Origin: Sitta carolinensis
Taxonomy: Eukaryota > Chordata > Aves > Passeriformes > Sittidae
Assembly (NCBI GenBank): GCA_032173965.1
Contig: CM063292.1
Location: forward strand, 2,494,001-2,558,000
Reading direction: 5' to 3'
DNA: 64,000 nt
Below the pieces are notes generated by a model. The model was not told where the DNA came from and ran no database searches. It was given only the letters and a program-made list of their open reading frames with translations. Made by a program: the position numbers and the translations under genes. The number at the start of each line of letters is the position of its first letter. The stretch's first letter is position 1. Positions 47,488 through 60,000 of the stretch are shown one piece after another.

Positions 47488-48135
47488 TGTGACCAGAAGT
47501 GTGTATTCTATCACCATCTCTTGAAACTGGGCAGGAGGTGTGGGGATATCCTCTGTCCATGGGGCTGCTGTTAAAAACCAGCTGGGGCAGTTTCTTTATC
47601 TCTGCCAGGACCCATCCACGGAGAGATCTTCTGCTGATGGGCTACTGAGTCTCATTTCATGGCTGATAAACTGACACCATCCCATTGGGATGATGAGAGC
47701 CAGGCATTCCTCCCTGGACACAATCTGGGCTTTGGCACCCCAGGGCAGCCTTTCCCTGCATTCCCAGAGGAACCCCAGGCCCAGGGATCCCCACTGGAGC
47801 TGCAGAGGGAATCTGCCCCTCCCTGCAGGCTCCCTGCCCCAGCAGAGCCCCCTGTGCCCTGCAGGAGCTGCACCCATGGGATGGCTCTGCCCAACACCCA
47901 CCCACGGGGCATCATGTTGAATTCTGACTCTACCAGAGGTTGGTTCTTGTATTTTTATATTTTTATTCATTTTTATTTTAATTCTAATAAATAACTGTTA
48001 TTCCTATCCCCATATCTTTGCCTGAGAGCCCCTTAATTTCAAATTATAATAATTTGGAGGGAGGGGGTTTGCATTCTCCATTCCAGGGGAGGCTCCTGCC
48101 TTCCTCAGCACACACCTGTCCTTCAAATCCAGACA
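47488..48135 (+). mobile_element. Solo LTR of an endogenous retrovirus (ERVL-like)
   Basis: The segment contains phrases I recognise from passerine LTRs: 'gtgtattctatcaccatct', 'gatcttctgctgatgggc', 'tgataaactgacaccatcc', then AATAAA ('ctaataaataactgttatt'), 'tctttgcctgagagcccc' and a CA-type end near 'caaatccagaca'. It has LTR-like order, with the polyadenylation hexamer in the final third. No gag or pol sequence flanks it, so it is probably a solo LTR left by recombination. A clear target-site duplication was not found, and the boundaries are estimates. Confidence 0.65.
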
Positions 48136-48138
48136 AAT

Positions 48139-48380
48139 ATTTGGGGTTGGAAGGGATCTTCAAGCTGCTCTAGTTCCCAATATCCATATTCCTTCTCAAT
48201 ATCCCATCTAACCCTGCCTTGTGTCAGTGGGAAGTTGTTCCCCCTCATCCTGTCTCTTCAGGTTTTTTCCCAAAGTCCCTTTCCAGCAATTTTGGAGCCT
48301 CTTAAAGCACTGGATGGGGCTCCAAGTTCTCCTCAGTGCCTTCTCTTCTCCAAAATGAACAATCCAAATCCTCCCACCCC
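48139..48380 (-). repeat. CR1 LINE fragment directly after the LTR
   Basis: 'Atttggggttggaagggatc', 'atatcccatctaaccctgcc', 'cagtgggaagttgttcccc' and 'ccttctcttctccaaaatg' match a reverse-oriented CR1. It begins within a few bases of the LTR end, so one element probably inserted at or in the other. Confidence 0.85.
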
Positions 48381-48722
48381 TGCCTTATTCCAGCATCGCT
48401 GTAATCAGTGGGATTTTCCAGTAAAAAGTCACGTTCCATCAGAGGGGACAGAGATACCTTCAAGGACACTCCCATAATAAAACTTCCCAAGGTCTGACCA
48501 GCATGTACCATTTGGATTTTCCCCTTGGAAACCAAAGAAACTGCTTAAGGAAAAAAGTCATTGCAATTTCCTCCTGATTTGCCCTTGTTGCAGGAAAAGA
48601 AGGGATTTTCCAGTGTAAGAGGAAGGAAGGGTAACCTGCCATCCATCAGTGCCTGGCCAAGGATTCCAAACCTGGAGAAACGTGTGCCTGACCAGCCCAT
48701 ATTTCCAGAACTGGAAATATGT

Positions 48723-48815
48723 TAAATCATAAAATCATGGAATGCTTTGGGTTGGAAAGGACATTTAAGCTCATCCAGTTCCATGGGCAGGACACTTCCC
48801 ACTGTCCCAGCATGG
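48723..48815 (-). repeat. CR1 LINE 3'-end fragment
   Basis: Starts 'aaatcataaaatcatggaat', then 'gctttgggttggaaagga' and 'ctcatccagttccatgggc'. It shares its exact tail with the copy at 49.65 kb. Confidence 0.92.
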
Positions 48816-49648
48816 GATGAGCTTTCAGGATCTGACCTTTCTCTCCTGACAGTGTCTGAAGTCCACTTTCCTTCCCAATTTATTTTCCCAGAGTGACAAC
48901 AACTCTGATATCAATTAATTAGTTAATGACACACCTCCACACCTCCTTAGGTGGGTCAGCTTGGTCCAAAAATGAGCTCAGCTTTGCCAGGACATTTTAC
49001 TGAGAAACTTTTCCTGGCCAAAATACATTTAATTGGATTTTCTTTCTCTGTTCCCTTTGAGGCATTGGATAAACTTCCACAAAATCTGGAAAAAATCCGG
49101 TTAAAATGGGAATACTCTGCTGAACTATTCAGGCAACCTGTTCCTTCCCCATTCCTGTGGCTGCTGGGTTTGAAGGGCTGTTTCCCTGCAGGGTGGAGCT
49201 GGTTTCCCAGGATTTACCTTTCTGCTGGAATGCAGCAATCCTCTCTTCCCACACCAGCACTGCATTTGAGCTCAGCCTGGCTCATCCCAGCGCTCCACGC
49301 TGCAGCTGGGCTGCTCTGCTCTCCTTTCATGGCACACAGCATTCCCATCATAATTCCAAGGTCAACTATTCAGCTGACTCACTCCGGGCCAAACTGGGGA
49401 TTTCCAGAAGCAAAAGCTACCACATGAATATTTCTTTTTTTTTTTTTTTTTTTTTTGCTTTGATTTTTTAATGTTTTTTTCCCCTCCTCTGTGTGTGAAC
49501 CTGCTGGAAACTGGCTGGTCTGACTCTGCACATCCTGAGATCATTCCAGCTTCCTTCTGATCCTTCTGGGAAAGGTCAGAGGAGGTGCAGGCTTCTCATG
49601 GATGCATTTGGGGTCTTCTTGCGCTTTGGTGAGGGAAATGCTGCAGCT
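48816..49648. other. Intergenic DNA between two CR1 copies
   Basis: No gene recognised. It holds a run of 22 T at 49435-49456. Confidence 0.5.
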
Positions 49649-49850
49649 AAATCATAAAATCATGGAATGCTTTGGGTTGGAAGGGACCTTAAAGCTCATC
49701 TCATCCCCTTCCACTGTCCCAGGTGGCTCCAGTCCTCATCCAACCTGACCTTGGACACTGCCAGGGATCCTGGGGCAGCCACAGCTCCTCTGGGAATCTG
49801 AGCCACCCTCACAGGGAAGGATTCCTTCCCAAAATCTAATTTAAATGGAG
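49649..49850 (-). repeat. CR1 LINE 3'-end fragment
   Basis: The plus strand runs 'aaatcataaaatcatggaat', 'gggaccttaaagctcatct', 'accttggacactgccaggg' and 'caccctcacagggaaggat'. It breaks off into a TA microsatellite. Confidence 0.93.
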
Positions 49851-49864
49851 CCTAAACCCCAAAG

Positions 49865-49881
49865 TATATTAATATATATAT

Positions 49882-49924
<43 letters not shown>
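49865..49924. repeat. TA dinucleotide microsatellite
   Basis: About 60 bases of nearly pure alternating TA with one AA interruption. It directly follows the truncated end of a CR1 copy. Confidence 0.97.
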
Positions 49925-49927
<3 letters not shown>

Positions 49928-52607
49928 AAAAATATTTTTAGATGAGTCTGTAGTTGGGTTTTGGAGAGAAACAGCAAGTGAAGCAACTACTGAAATATCC
50001 ATGTGTGGATCCAGTCTGGGAGCAGCAGGGCAGGACCCTGGTGGGAAAACAAAGGGATTCCCAGTTAAACCTGGTCCATGCTGGGCCTGGCTCTTCCCTC
50101 AGGAAGTATCCAAGCCCGGGTTTCACGTGTGTCTCATGCTGTCATCATCCTTCTGGTCACATCCCATTTTTATTCACCTTTGCACACCTCCTCCCAAACC
50201 TAGAAATAACCAGGAAAAAAAAATAAAAAAATTAAAAATAATCCCGATTTTCTCCCTAAACCCCGAACATTTCCCCACCTGCCTGGAATTCCCAAAGTGC
50301 AGCATCCCAGCCTGGCTGCAGGGAACCTTTTCCATCAGGCCTGGAGCAGAGTCAGCAGTTGGAGGAGGGGGTTGATCATTCCCTGGGCTGGCCGGTGCCC
50401 CTCGGACACGGCGGGAGCTGACGGAGCAGAGCAGCCCGAGGGGACAGGAAAACAACATCCACATTCAGCTGGGGCATTTTGGCATTTGCTGCTTGCGTGC
50501 AGCCTCAGGCAGGAACTGCTTCCTCTGTTTCCAGGCTTTTAGGGAAAGGGGAGCTCCACGGAGTTGCTAAATTGGAATGAAGTGGCAAAAAAAAATAAAA
50601 AAATATTGCTGCGAACAACAGAATGTTTGGCTATTTTTTCTTTCCCCCCCCCCTTTTTTTTTTTTTCTTTTTTTTTTTTTCAGACAAAAAAACACAAAAC
50701 CTTGGAGTGATTTACATGGGAAAGGGGAGCCGGAAACAATTTTAGAGGCTGTTTTCCAAAATTGATGAATAACAGAAGATACAATGGATAAAGCAAATGG
50801 CCCAAATTTCCTGCTCTTTTAAGCTGCTGAATAATACTGAAAACAAGGGTGCCCTGTTTTTCTCCTTATGGAGCTGCCAGAGAGGGATTTTTCCTGGGTT
50901 ATTTTGGTTCTGGAGCAAGGTGGGTGCTGGGGGCCCCCAGGATTGTGGATGCTCAGAGAAGCAGGATGCTTGGGAATTCCAGAGGTGGGCAAGAGCAGCA
51001 TGGGCCAGAAGAGTAATTTTGAATAATTTCTGGTGAATAACGCTGCAGGTTTGAATCATGAAGAGGAGTCTGAAACTTCCTTTTGGATTTTTAAAAATTA
51101 TTTCTCATTTGATTTCTCATTTTCATGAGGTTTTTCCTCCCAGAGCCAAGCACTTTTCCCTCCCAACCCTCGCCCCTCACCCTCTGGATGAGGAGACTGG
51201 ATGAGTTTCCAAGTTGGGAACTTTTATTTCTCTTTGCAAAAGCCTTCCACGCTTCCAGAGAATATTCTTGTTTTGCTTTGGGGAAAAGAAAAAAAAATCT
51301 TTGGATGAGATCCCTGCAAAGCTCTTGTCTTCCTCTGCTTAGCCAAGATCCAGGAGCTTCATCCCTTTTCTGGGACACCACAAAGGATGTCCAGGTGTTT
51401 AATCTCTTATCCATGGGATAAAAATCCAGGGAAACTTCCAGTAAATCCTCTTGGCTCTGTCCTCTTTCCACCCCATGTGCACAAAGTCTCGGTGCAGTGA
51501 AGGGATTTTGGTTAAGTGGACAAACAACACTTTTTTTGATGGCTCTGCCATCAAACTCTTTGGGTTTAGCTGGGATGGAACAGGCTGAGGTTCAAGGGCA
51601 TGGTGAAAACCAGGAGTTACCTGGTGAGCTTCCACTCTGGAGACCTGGAGAAGTTTCCTCCAGCCTGTCCAAACTGGTGCATGGACATCACTGGAAAATC
51701 TGCCCTGGATTTTGGACCTGGCTGAGAGGTTTCCATCAACTGTTGTGGGGGAATATTTCCTCTGAGCTGATATTTTCTGCTTGCAAAGAAATTTCAAAAT
51801 GAGGAACATCTTGGAAACTGCTGGCCAGTGACTTCCATGGGTGCATCTTCCCATGGCTGTGTCTGCTGGGCCCTGCAGTGTCCTGTGAAACAAGAATCCT
51901 CCAGGTTCCTTTAGGTTTTGAAATAATCAATCTCTCTCCCTGTTTTTTTGTTTTTTTTTTCTCATCTCTCCTACATCTCTTCCTCCCCAAAATCTGGGAA
52001 CTCCACCAGGCAGTTGCACCCAATTAATCAAAAAATAAAAGTAACAACAGACAGCAAACTGAGCTGTTAATTGCACTCAAAATCTTGTTTTTCACTGCTG
52101 GCTCAAGTGATCACCCCTCCCCAAACCCTGGGATGGACAGGACACACGTGAAATAATGCAAAGCCACAATTCCCAAATCCCTTTCTTGGGCTGTTTCCCA
52201 TGTTAGCCAAAGCCCCATAAACCACGCTGTGTATTTATGGCCTCTGTGAGCAAATTGTCATTCAGAGGCCACTTGGAGCCTTCAAACCCCAGTGAATTAT
52301 TGTGCATGTGATACACACCTCTTCCTTAGCAGCACATTCAGATGTCAGGGCCCTGAGGAGCACTTTCCTCCCTCAGGCTCATTCAGGCCTCAGAGGAAAA
52401 GGGATTCAAACCACTCTGGTATTTTTAACTGATCCTTTCCCACTGGTGGGGCAGACTCAGAAGTTTTGCTGAGCCATCACCCCTGTAGGTCATCTGGTCT
52501 GTGACTGCACATGAATTGAAGGAAGGTCTTGGATGCTGAGCCTCTGGAAAGGCACAAGGAATTTTTTTGGTGGTGAAAAGTCAGTGAGAACTCCCCAGTA
52601 ACTGCAC
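49925..52607. other. Intergenic DNA, no gene recognised
   Basis: A C-run and T-run tract at about 50644-50681 is low complexity. No known protein or RNA gene is visible. Confidence 0.5.
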
Positions 52608-52662
52608 AGAATCATGGAATGACTTGGGTTGGAATGGACCTTAAAGGTCACATTGCTCCAAA
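52608..52662 (-). repeat. Short CR1 3'-end fragment
   Basis: 'Agaatcatggaatgacttgg' followed by 'gttggaatggaccttaaag'. Only the last 55 or so bases of the element remain. Confidence 0.85.
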
Positions 52663-52964
52663 AATCCCAAATCCCAAACAGGGATCACACCTTGATCATC
52701 TCCTGGGTTTCCCACGGGACAGCAGAGGTGGTGAGGGTGAGGCCAGGTGAACAAGACCTCAGTGCCTGAGGGAAGGAGGACATGCTGTCCTGAGGTAGAA
52801 ATCCCACTCTGGATGAGTGAGGAGAGCAGTGAAGGTGTGGAGAAAATCTGTGTTGGGGCAGCCACTGCGTTTTTGACAGCTGTGACAGCTTTGGCCCCAG
52901 TGCTTACAACTCTGTGTGATCCTGAAATCCACACATTCCTGAAATCCAAATCAGCACTGCTCAG

Positions 52965-53190
52965 TGCTAAAGAGGGTCAGGCTGGACAAAGAAGGAATCC
53001 CTTCCCAGAAAAAGGGGAATTGAACATTGGAATGGATTGCTCAGGGACGTGGTGGAGTCCCCATCCCTGGAGGTGCCCAATAATGACTGGATGTGGCACC
53101 CAGTGACAAGATGGGGATGGGTCACAGGTTGGACTTGAGGATTTTGGAGCTCTTTTCCAACCTAAATCATCCTGGGATTCTTTGATTCTA
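52965..53190 (+). repeat. CR1 LINE 3'-end fragment
   Basis: Sense-oriented phrases 'tggaatggattgctcaggga', 'ggtggagtccccatccctgg', 'ggttggacttgaggatttt' and 'gggattctttgattct' at the end. The octamer tail is still visible. Confidence 0.9.
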
Positions 53191-55548
53191 GGTGAGCTGG
53201 GTCCTGTCCCTGCAGGTGCTTTTGTCCTTGGCATGAACTGCACTGAGAGATAATTATTGAGAGGTTTTTAGCTCTGGAGCAAATCTTACTGCCCCAAGAA
53301 AATCCAGTCTGTGCTTTACCCTGAACTTTGCCACCCAAACCCCCCGTCCCTGATTTACCAGGAGCCGTTTCAGGAAGTGAACTCAAGCCTGAGAGATGGA
53401 AAAAGCTGCCTCAGATCTGGCATTTACGAGGAGCAGTGATGTCAGGGTGAATTCCTCGTGCTGTACAAGCCCCCAGGGAGGATGTCCACGACATGGGGCT
53501 GACGTGGACACGCTGTCCCGAACCGTGAGGGGCTAAGAACTAATTATAGACTAATTAATGTCATTTGCAGAGCTCAGCATGGGCTGCACACCCAGAGAAG
53601 TCTTTGTTCCACGGGCTGCTGAGCAGATGGAGACCAGTCCTGGCCCCATGCTCAGGATGCCCAGGAGTTTCATGTGTGCCAAGGACAAAGGCTGGCAGGG
53701 GATGAAAGGACTCCAGGACTCATTTACTGCACACATGACGCTGGGGAGGATGGAGCTGCTGTCATCAGATGGGGTGGACACAATGGACACAAACCCTCTG
53801 GATTACCCTTCCAGCCCTGGGTGGGATGCAGGATTTGGGAGAGAGATGCATTTACCTGTGGTGGGCTTTGAATATCCATGGGATCTTCTTCCCTGGAGGC
53901 TGAAGGCTTTGGTCACCTGCAGTGAGTGAGCTCCTGTGAGGGGTAACCAGGCCACCAGGACCATGCTGAGGATCTGGTGGGAAGGGGGAGGGAAGGTGAG
54001 GAGGCAGCTGGCTGAGGAAGCCCCTCTGTAAGCACTTTCCTGCCCTGGGATGACCAGCGCACATCCTGAGCAGAGGGCACAGCATTGTGCGCCCCGTGCT
54101 CTGCCCATCCTGCCAGGAACAATGAGGAGCCTCTGCAAAACAAGCAAAGGCATTCCCAGGGCTGTGGGAGAGAAAAGCAGGGGGCACTGGGGGAGATGAC
54201 CCAGCGATGTGCCTTGCCTCTGTAAGGGTCACACAGCCCCAGCATCCCAAATTTATCAACTGGATTGGACCAGGCAGCTGAGGGGGGTAAGAAATCAAGG
54301 CCATGGTTTGAAATTTATCTCCAAACCACCTCTCAGGGGCTGTTTAAAGCTTTTCCCGCTGCTCTTGGTGCTGCTTGGGAGGGAGTGAGTGTTGGGTGGC
54401 TGGTGGCATCTCCTCCTTGATCCCTGCTGGAATCCTGGAGCCTGTGGAATGTGGGTGCAGGGGTGGGTGCCCAACCCCAGGGCTGAAGACAGAGGTGACA
54501 GCTGTGCCAAACTTCTCTCCTGACTGAATCCTCCCTCCTGCCTGGCCTTTCTGCTCCTAAAATTCCCTCTTCTTCCCTTCACCTCTCTGGATTCAGTTTT
54601 GTGCTGTTGCTCTGACAGAAGCTGAATTTCCCATCAGTGGAAGTTTGAAGCAGGAAGAATTTTGGGGTCTTTCATGAGCACAGGAGGGTCCTGTGAGGTT
54701 CAAAGGCCATGCAGGTGAGGGCTGAGGCTTCTCATGGGCTTTTTCCAAGCAAGGAATTTTTTCCACCAGAGTGGTTTGGATTTCAAATTTTCCAGCAGCT
54801 GGGTCTGCATTTACTGCAGTCACAAACCCACACCTGGCTGCAAACTGTAGAACTGTAATCCAAGGGAAGATGGAAATGCAAAAGTTTGGATTCTTCCCCA
54901 AAAGCAAGTGGGGTCAGCGTTTTACCTGTCAGTACATCCAGATTATTCTGTGATCCATTTTTTCTGTCCCAGTCTGGCCCTGCTGTATGAAAGACACCTG
55001 TGTCAGGATGGATGGAGCTGGAGATGGAAAAGCTTTATCCCTTTCGTTGTGGATCATCCATGGCCTCGGCAGAGGGAGCTTGTCTTCTGTGCTTCAGTGA
55101 TCCCGAAATCCCAGCAGGGCTGACAGGGACAATTTGCAAGGGTACCATCAAATTTTGCTGTCGTTGCCAATTATTTTTTAGAGATGGTGCCGGCATTCCC
55201 AGCTTCTGGCAATTCCCCAGCAGCCTGAAGATTTAATGTCTTCCTTGGCTGCTTGTGGGAGGGTTTGATAAATCTGGATGGGGTTTCCAGGAGGTTCTGG
55301 CTGTGTTTGCTCTGTGTACTGCAAAACCCTCTGTGTACCTGTGAGATTCTGGGGAGGAGTTTTCATTTAGGGTTTCTTTTTCCTCTTAAAAACCTGAGCT
55401 GTTCCAGGCAGCAGAAGGAATTGGGGGTACATTTTCATGTGCAGATGTGAAATTCAAAGCAGCTGAGAGCTGCAAGCTCAGATTTTCCACATGGGTCTCC
55501 CGAGCTTGGAGAGGATGATGCTACAAACCAGGAGGGTGGTTTGAATGA
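53191..55548. other. Intergenic DNA, no gene recognised
   Basis: Overlapping ORFs of 80-150 codons on both strands at 53.55-54.3 kb were examined. None shows a recognisable domain or splice-bounded exon pattern. Confidence 0.5.
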
Positions 55549-55690
55549 GAATCACAGAATCATGGAATGGTTTGGGTTGGAAGGGACCTTAAAGCTCATC
55601 CAGTTCCACACCTCCCACTATGCCAGGGTGCTCCAAGTCCCATCCAGCCTTAGCTTAGACACTTCCAGGGATGAGGCAAGCACAGCTTCT
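55549..55690 (-). repeat. CR1 LINE 3'-end fragment
   Basis: A well-preserved reverse CR1 end: 'gaatcacagaatcatggaat', 'ggtttgggttggaaggga', 'ccttaaagctcatccagttc' and 'cacttccagggatgaggca'. Confidence 0.95.
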
Positions 55691-56839
55691 AACATCAGGA
55701 TTGCTCTCAACCTGCCCAGCACAAAATCCGTGTGAGCTTGGACTCTGCTGGGAGGCAGGTCCTGCTCAGCAGGATGTTTTCCAGACTTGGTTAAAGTGAT
55801 TTCCAAATGCACAGGCTGTTTCTTCTGGGGAAAAAAAAAAAACAAACCAGCCTTTGCTGGAGCACAGGGCTGATGATTTGAAATCAATTTGCCATGGATG
55901 GGTTTAAAGCTGACATTGGCTTCGTTTCCAGGCATCTGCACATTGCTATCATTTGTTAACGGCGTCACAAATGCTGCTTTCCCCTTTTCCATGTCGCAGC
56001 TCCTCTGAATTACAAGAACTCCTCGAATTTCTGAGCAATCCTCTCTCTCCCAGGCCCTGCCACCTCGAAGAGCAGCAGGAGCACCTCCCCTGTGCAATTT
56101 CCCTTTCCCTCTTAACCTTGACCTGCAATATGCTGAAAGTTGTTACTGGGAGCTACCTTGATCAGAAGTGACATGAGGAAAACTTGCACTACCAGACGCA
56201 GCAAAACCCCACCAAGATAAAAATTCCCAGAGTCAGAGATTTGGAGCAAGGGACCTGCTCTGCCTTGGGATGTGGGGTTGACTGCTTCAAGGTAGCAGCC
56301 ACGAAGTTTTGTTTGCTTTCTTTCAGAGGGGCTGTGCTTTGTAAAAGGAGGAGAGGCACAGAGCCCTCAAGTCCTTCAGGGACTGGGGTTTGTGGTTTTC
56401 AGGTCACACCTAAAACTCTGCTGAGGTGGAATGAGCTCCCAACAGTTCAGCTTTGTGGATTGGGGCTTGAAAGGACCCTGAATATAAGGCTGAGCACCAG
56501 TTCTTGTGCAAAACTTGAGCAGGATCTGGATACCACAATTTGACAATTCTTTACATGTAAAATCTTTATTGTCTCTGGGAATTCTTTGCTGAAGCCTTTT
56601 CCAGGCTGGGTGGCAAATCCACAGACATATTCCTGGGAGATCCTTCACCCAGAAGGTTGTGATGAACATCTGATGATTTGAATCCTTCTCCTCCCCAGCT
56701 AGGGGCATTTGTGTATATTGAATTATCTCAGAGTTAATTTTAGAAAGACCTGAGCCTGAAAATTGAAACAGCTTTAATGGGCTCGGCTTGAAGCTTTTAT
56801 TTACTGCAAGCTCTAGCGGAGAAATCAAGATCCAAAGTT

Positions 56840-57270
56840 GTTCCTCCTGCAGGCAGTGGAAATAATCTCTTTATTGCAGTGAGACTCCAGCCCTTAACTT
56901 GTGTCCAACCTGAACTCCTCCAGTCTGCACGCGCTGGCAGGGAATGAACTGCTCTCAGTTTCTGCTCTTGGAGCCCTGGAATTCTTTTTGATCCTGGAGA
57001 TAAGGAAAAAGGCTTCTAAGCAGATGCGTCACGCCTGCTTAATTTTCCATTAGAAGCAGAGAAGAGATTTAACTCTCTCCTATCAGCGTGTGTGTGGAAA
57101 AGCTCGGCTTTCCTGGTGCCAAAATCCATCCTGTTAGCGGAGATACCGGGAGACCTTGGAGTATCCATCCCTGGAAACTTCATTAGTTGTGGAAAAGCCA
57201 TTCATTAGTAACAGGCAATATGTCCTTCTCTCCCCTCCTCTGAAGAATAGGCAGTGCTATCTAAATAAGC
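56840..57270. promoter_or_regulatory. Candidate conserved noncoding or enhancer block
   Basis: A repeat-free block with mixed composition, short TAAT-type words ('ttaattttccattag') and a CRE-like 'gcgtcac' near 57027. No ORF with known similarity crosses it. The call rests on repeat absence and position only. Confidence 0.25.
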
Positions 57271-59559
57271 TGTTTCCTGAGAAGTTACTCAAAGTTACTG
57301 CTGGAGCTCCAGGCCAGCTCTCCTCCCCCAGGAGCTGCACAGAAACAAAGCTTTGGGAGAGGGAAAAGCTGTCCTTTAGCCCAGCAGTCGGTGCCATTCC
57401 TCTGAGGTTCCTCCTTTCTCCTCAGCCTCCTCAACGTGCTCCCTGCTTGTTTTTTCATCATTTGCCAAACCATTTCCATGTCTCCGTATGAGCTGCAGGC
57501 ACTGGAGCCCTCTGTGCTCTGGCTTTGTCCAAAATCCCCCCTGACATCCCACCCCCACCCTCTTCAGGCTCCCTTCCTGGCTTCCCACAACCTCCTGCAT
57601 TCCCTGTCTTCCTCCATCCTCGTTTTCCATGAAACCACTGGCTTCCCCAGAAGGAGGTTTTATGATGATGATGACCAAGAGATGGTCATCAAGACCAGAT
57701 GATGACCAGGCACCTTCTCACAGGCTTTGTTCTGGAGCATCCTGGAACCAAGAGCCTGATACTGGAGAGGGAAAATCGGGAGAAGCACCTCCAAATGCCT
57801 GAGTGGCTGCAGCGCTGTGGAAAAACCTTTCCCACTTCGCCTCCTGACAAGGAGGGAGAAGTTTGTGGAATTTGCTCCAGTGGGCTGGTGGAATCCTGCC
57901 CTGGTGGGGCTGGAGTGTGCAGCTAGAGGAAGGAGAGTCTTTTTCTGGGAGCTGTGCCCTCTGCTCTGTGTTGCCAGCACTCAATTCCACCTTCTCCATT
58001 AGGAACACTCCCTCGGCCGCCCTGGGAGGCGTTTGGGACAACACGTCAAAGCAGGAAAGACCCTCAGAGGAGAGGGCAGCTGTGGGGACACGAATGGATG
58101 TCCCTGTGCTGCCTTTCAGGCCAGCCCCACACCAGGCTGTTAATTTTTTAGATTTATGAATTATCTCTGTTTAAAAAAAACCCAAACAATAAACAATTAT
58201 GGTGGTCTCTGCATGGTCTGCTCCAACGGGAGCGAGTTGTTCTGGCTTTCCCTGAATCTGATCTCAGCATCTCCATCCTCCAGTCGCTGTCACATCTCCA
58301 GCCTCATTCCACTGGGAGGTTTGGGCTGTCACAGTCACACTCCCTGCTTTGGCTCGGTGACGTTTCTGACGTGCTCAGGTTTTCTAGGAGCACAGAAAAA
58401 TCCCAGTGTTACTGAATTCTCACCAGAGAAACGATGGGAAATAACAGTGCTTGGAGCAATGCATGGTGTGCAGCACCTATCCCACACGGGTCAGGAGGCA
58501 TCCAACAGATCCGAGCCCCAAATCCAAGCCGAGCAGGAATAAAATGTATTAGGCCCACCCTTGGAGCACGGAGCGAGGAGGATTTAGTGTGTATAATCAA
58601 CTGCCTGCGGGTCGTTTATCACAGCCCCGCTCTGATTGCCGGGGGGTGATGATGGACACCAGAGGTTGGAAAAACCTAACGACGTGTGGGGAACGGAGCA
58701 CAGGTGTCCGTGCGGGAAGGGGCAGGAAATCAACCTGACAGCCTCAGGGAAGCGCCTGGCGCTGGAATCCGCGCCCACCCCTGGCTCGTCTCCCCCCTTC
58801 TCCCCCGTTTTCCTTTTTTTTTTTCCTTTTGCTGAAAAGCTCCTTTCTTGGATGATCCCACCTCTTCAGACAGCCTCTGTTTTCCTTGGGAGAAGGGAGC
58901 AGCTGGGGCAGGGCTCTGCTGCAGAGCCCCCCTCCCACCCTGCACCTTGCTGCCGGGTGGGACACGGCAGGAAAGCTGGCAAGAAGGCTGGAATTCCTGC
59001 CCAAATCTCCATCTCCAGCGCCCTGGGATCACACACATGCCCCCTCCCAGGGGAGGAGGTTCCAGCAGAGCCCCGTGCCGTGGCTCCTAGGGCCATCCCT
59101 GAACATCTCAGCTATTGGAGAGCCCCTGACCTCCCCTGACAGGTTTCCCCATTGTCTGCCTGACCTCACCATTATAAAGCATTTCCTACTATTTAGCCTG
59201 ATGTTTTTCTTTCTTAATTTTAGGCCATTAGTGCTTGTTCTTCCCAAATTTACTACAGAAAATGACTCTGCCTCCTCCCTTCCTCTGGCTTGATGGATGG
59301 CTACGGAGTCACCCTCCAGGATTTATAGCCCCAGTGGCAAGCAGGACTCCTCTCCTGTCTTAATCCCCTCAAGGCCGTAGAAAAATAAAGTTGTTGTCTT
59401 TAAATCCAAATCTGTTAAAAGCTCTGCCTCAAAGCAGTGATGTTCCTCGCTGGAGCTCAGCTGTATTTGCTTTCACAGCTCTGTCCCACAAAGTCCAGGA
59501 ATGAACTTTCCAAGATGTTTCATTTTTCATCAGGGTTTTTCTTCACTTTTCATTTGCCT

Positions 59560-60000
59560 CCTCTATTTTTTTTTTTTTTAATATATTTTATACATATAAT
59601 AGAAAGGCCATTCACTCCCCAATCAGTTGAAGGGGAAAATATTGTCTTTCCATCTTTTTTTAAACCTAAATAAGTAATTCCTATCGGGCAAAATAAAATT
59701 AAAAAAAAAGTGTCAAAGAATGAAAAATAACTTTCCAGAAAAGGATATATTTTGATGAGCAGAACACTGATTTTGTTGGTTTTTTGCTTTATGGATTATT
59801 AATAATTTTAACTTTGGCTGTTAAGTTTTAGAGAAACTAACAAATAATATAAAATTATCATTCAGTGTGATAATTCATGGAGTAAATGCTCTTCTTTTCC
59901 ACTGGTATGAAAGATAAAATTGATGTGAATGAAAACTTCCAGGACAAGAATTTCAAAATTATGCTAAACTGCGGATGAAATGCCCTGAAAAATAACTTCT
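59560..60000. promoter_or_regulatory. AT-rich repeat-free block, possible regulatory DNA
   Basis: Strongly AT-rich sequence starting with a T run and 'aatatattttatacatata', then many short A/T words such as 'attattaataattttaac'. No interspersed repeat is recognised. It could be a nuclear-matrix attachment region, an enhancer, or simply AT-rich DNA. Confidence 0.15.

Noticed and set aside
53551..54304. Possible exon or retroviral gene remnant (ORFs on both strands)
   Set aside because: No conserved motif of any retroviral or host family was recognised, and the ORFs overlap each other without splice-site support.
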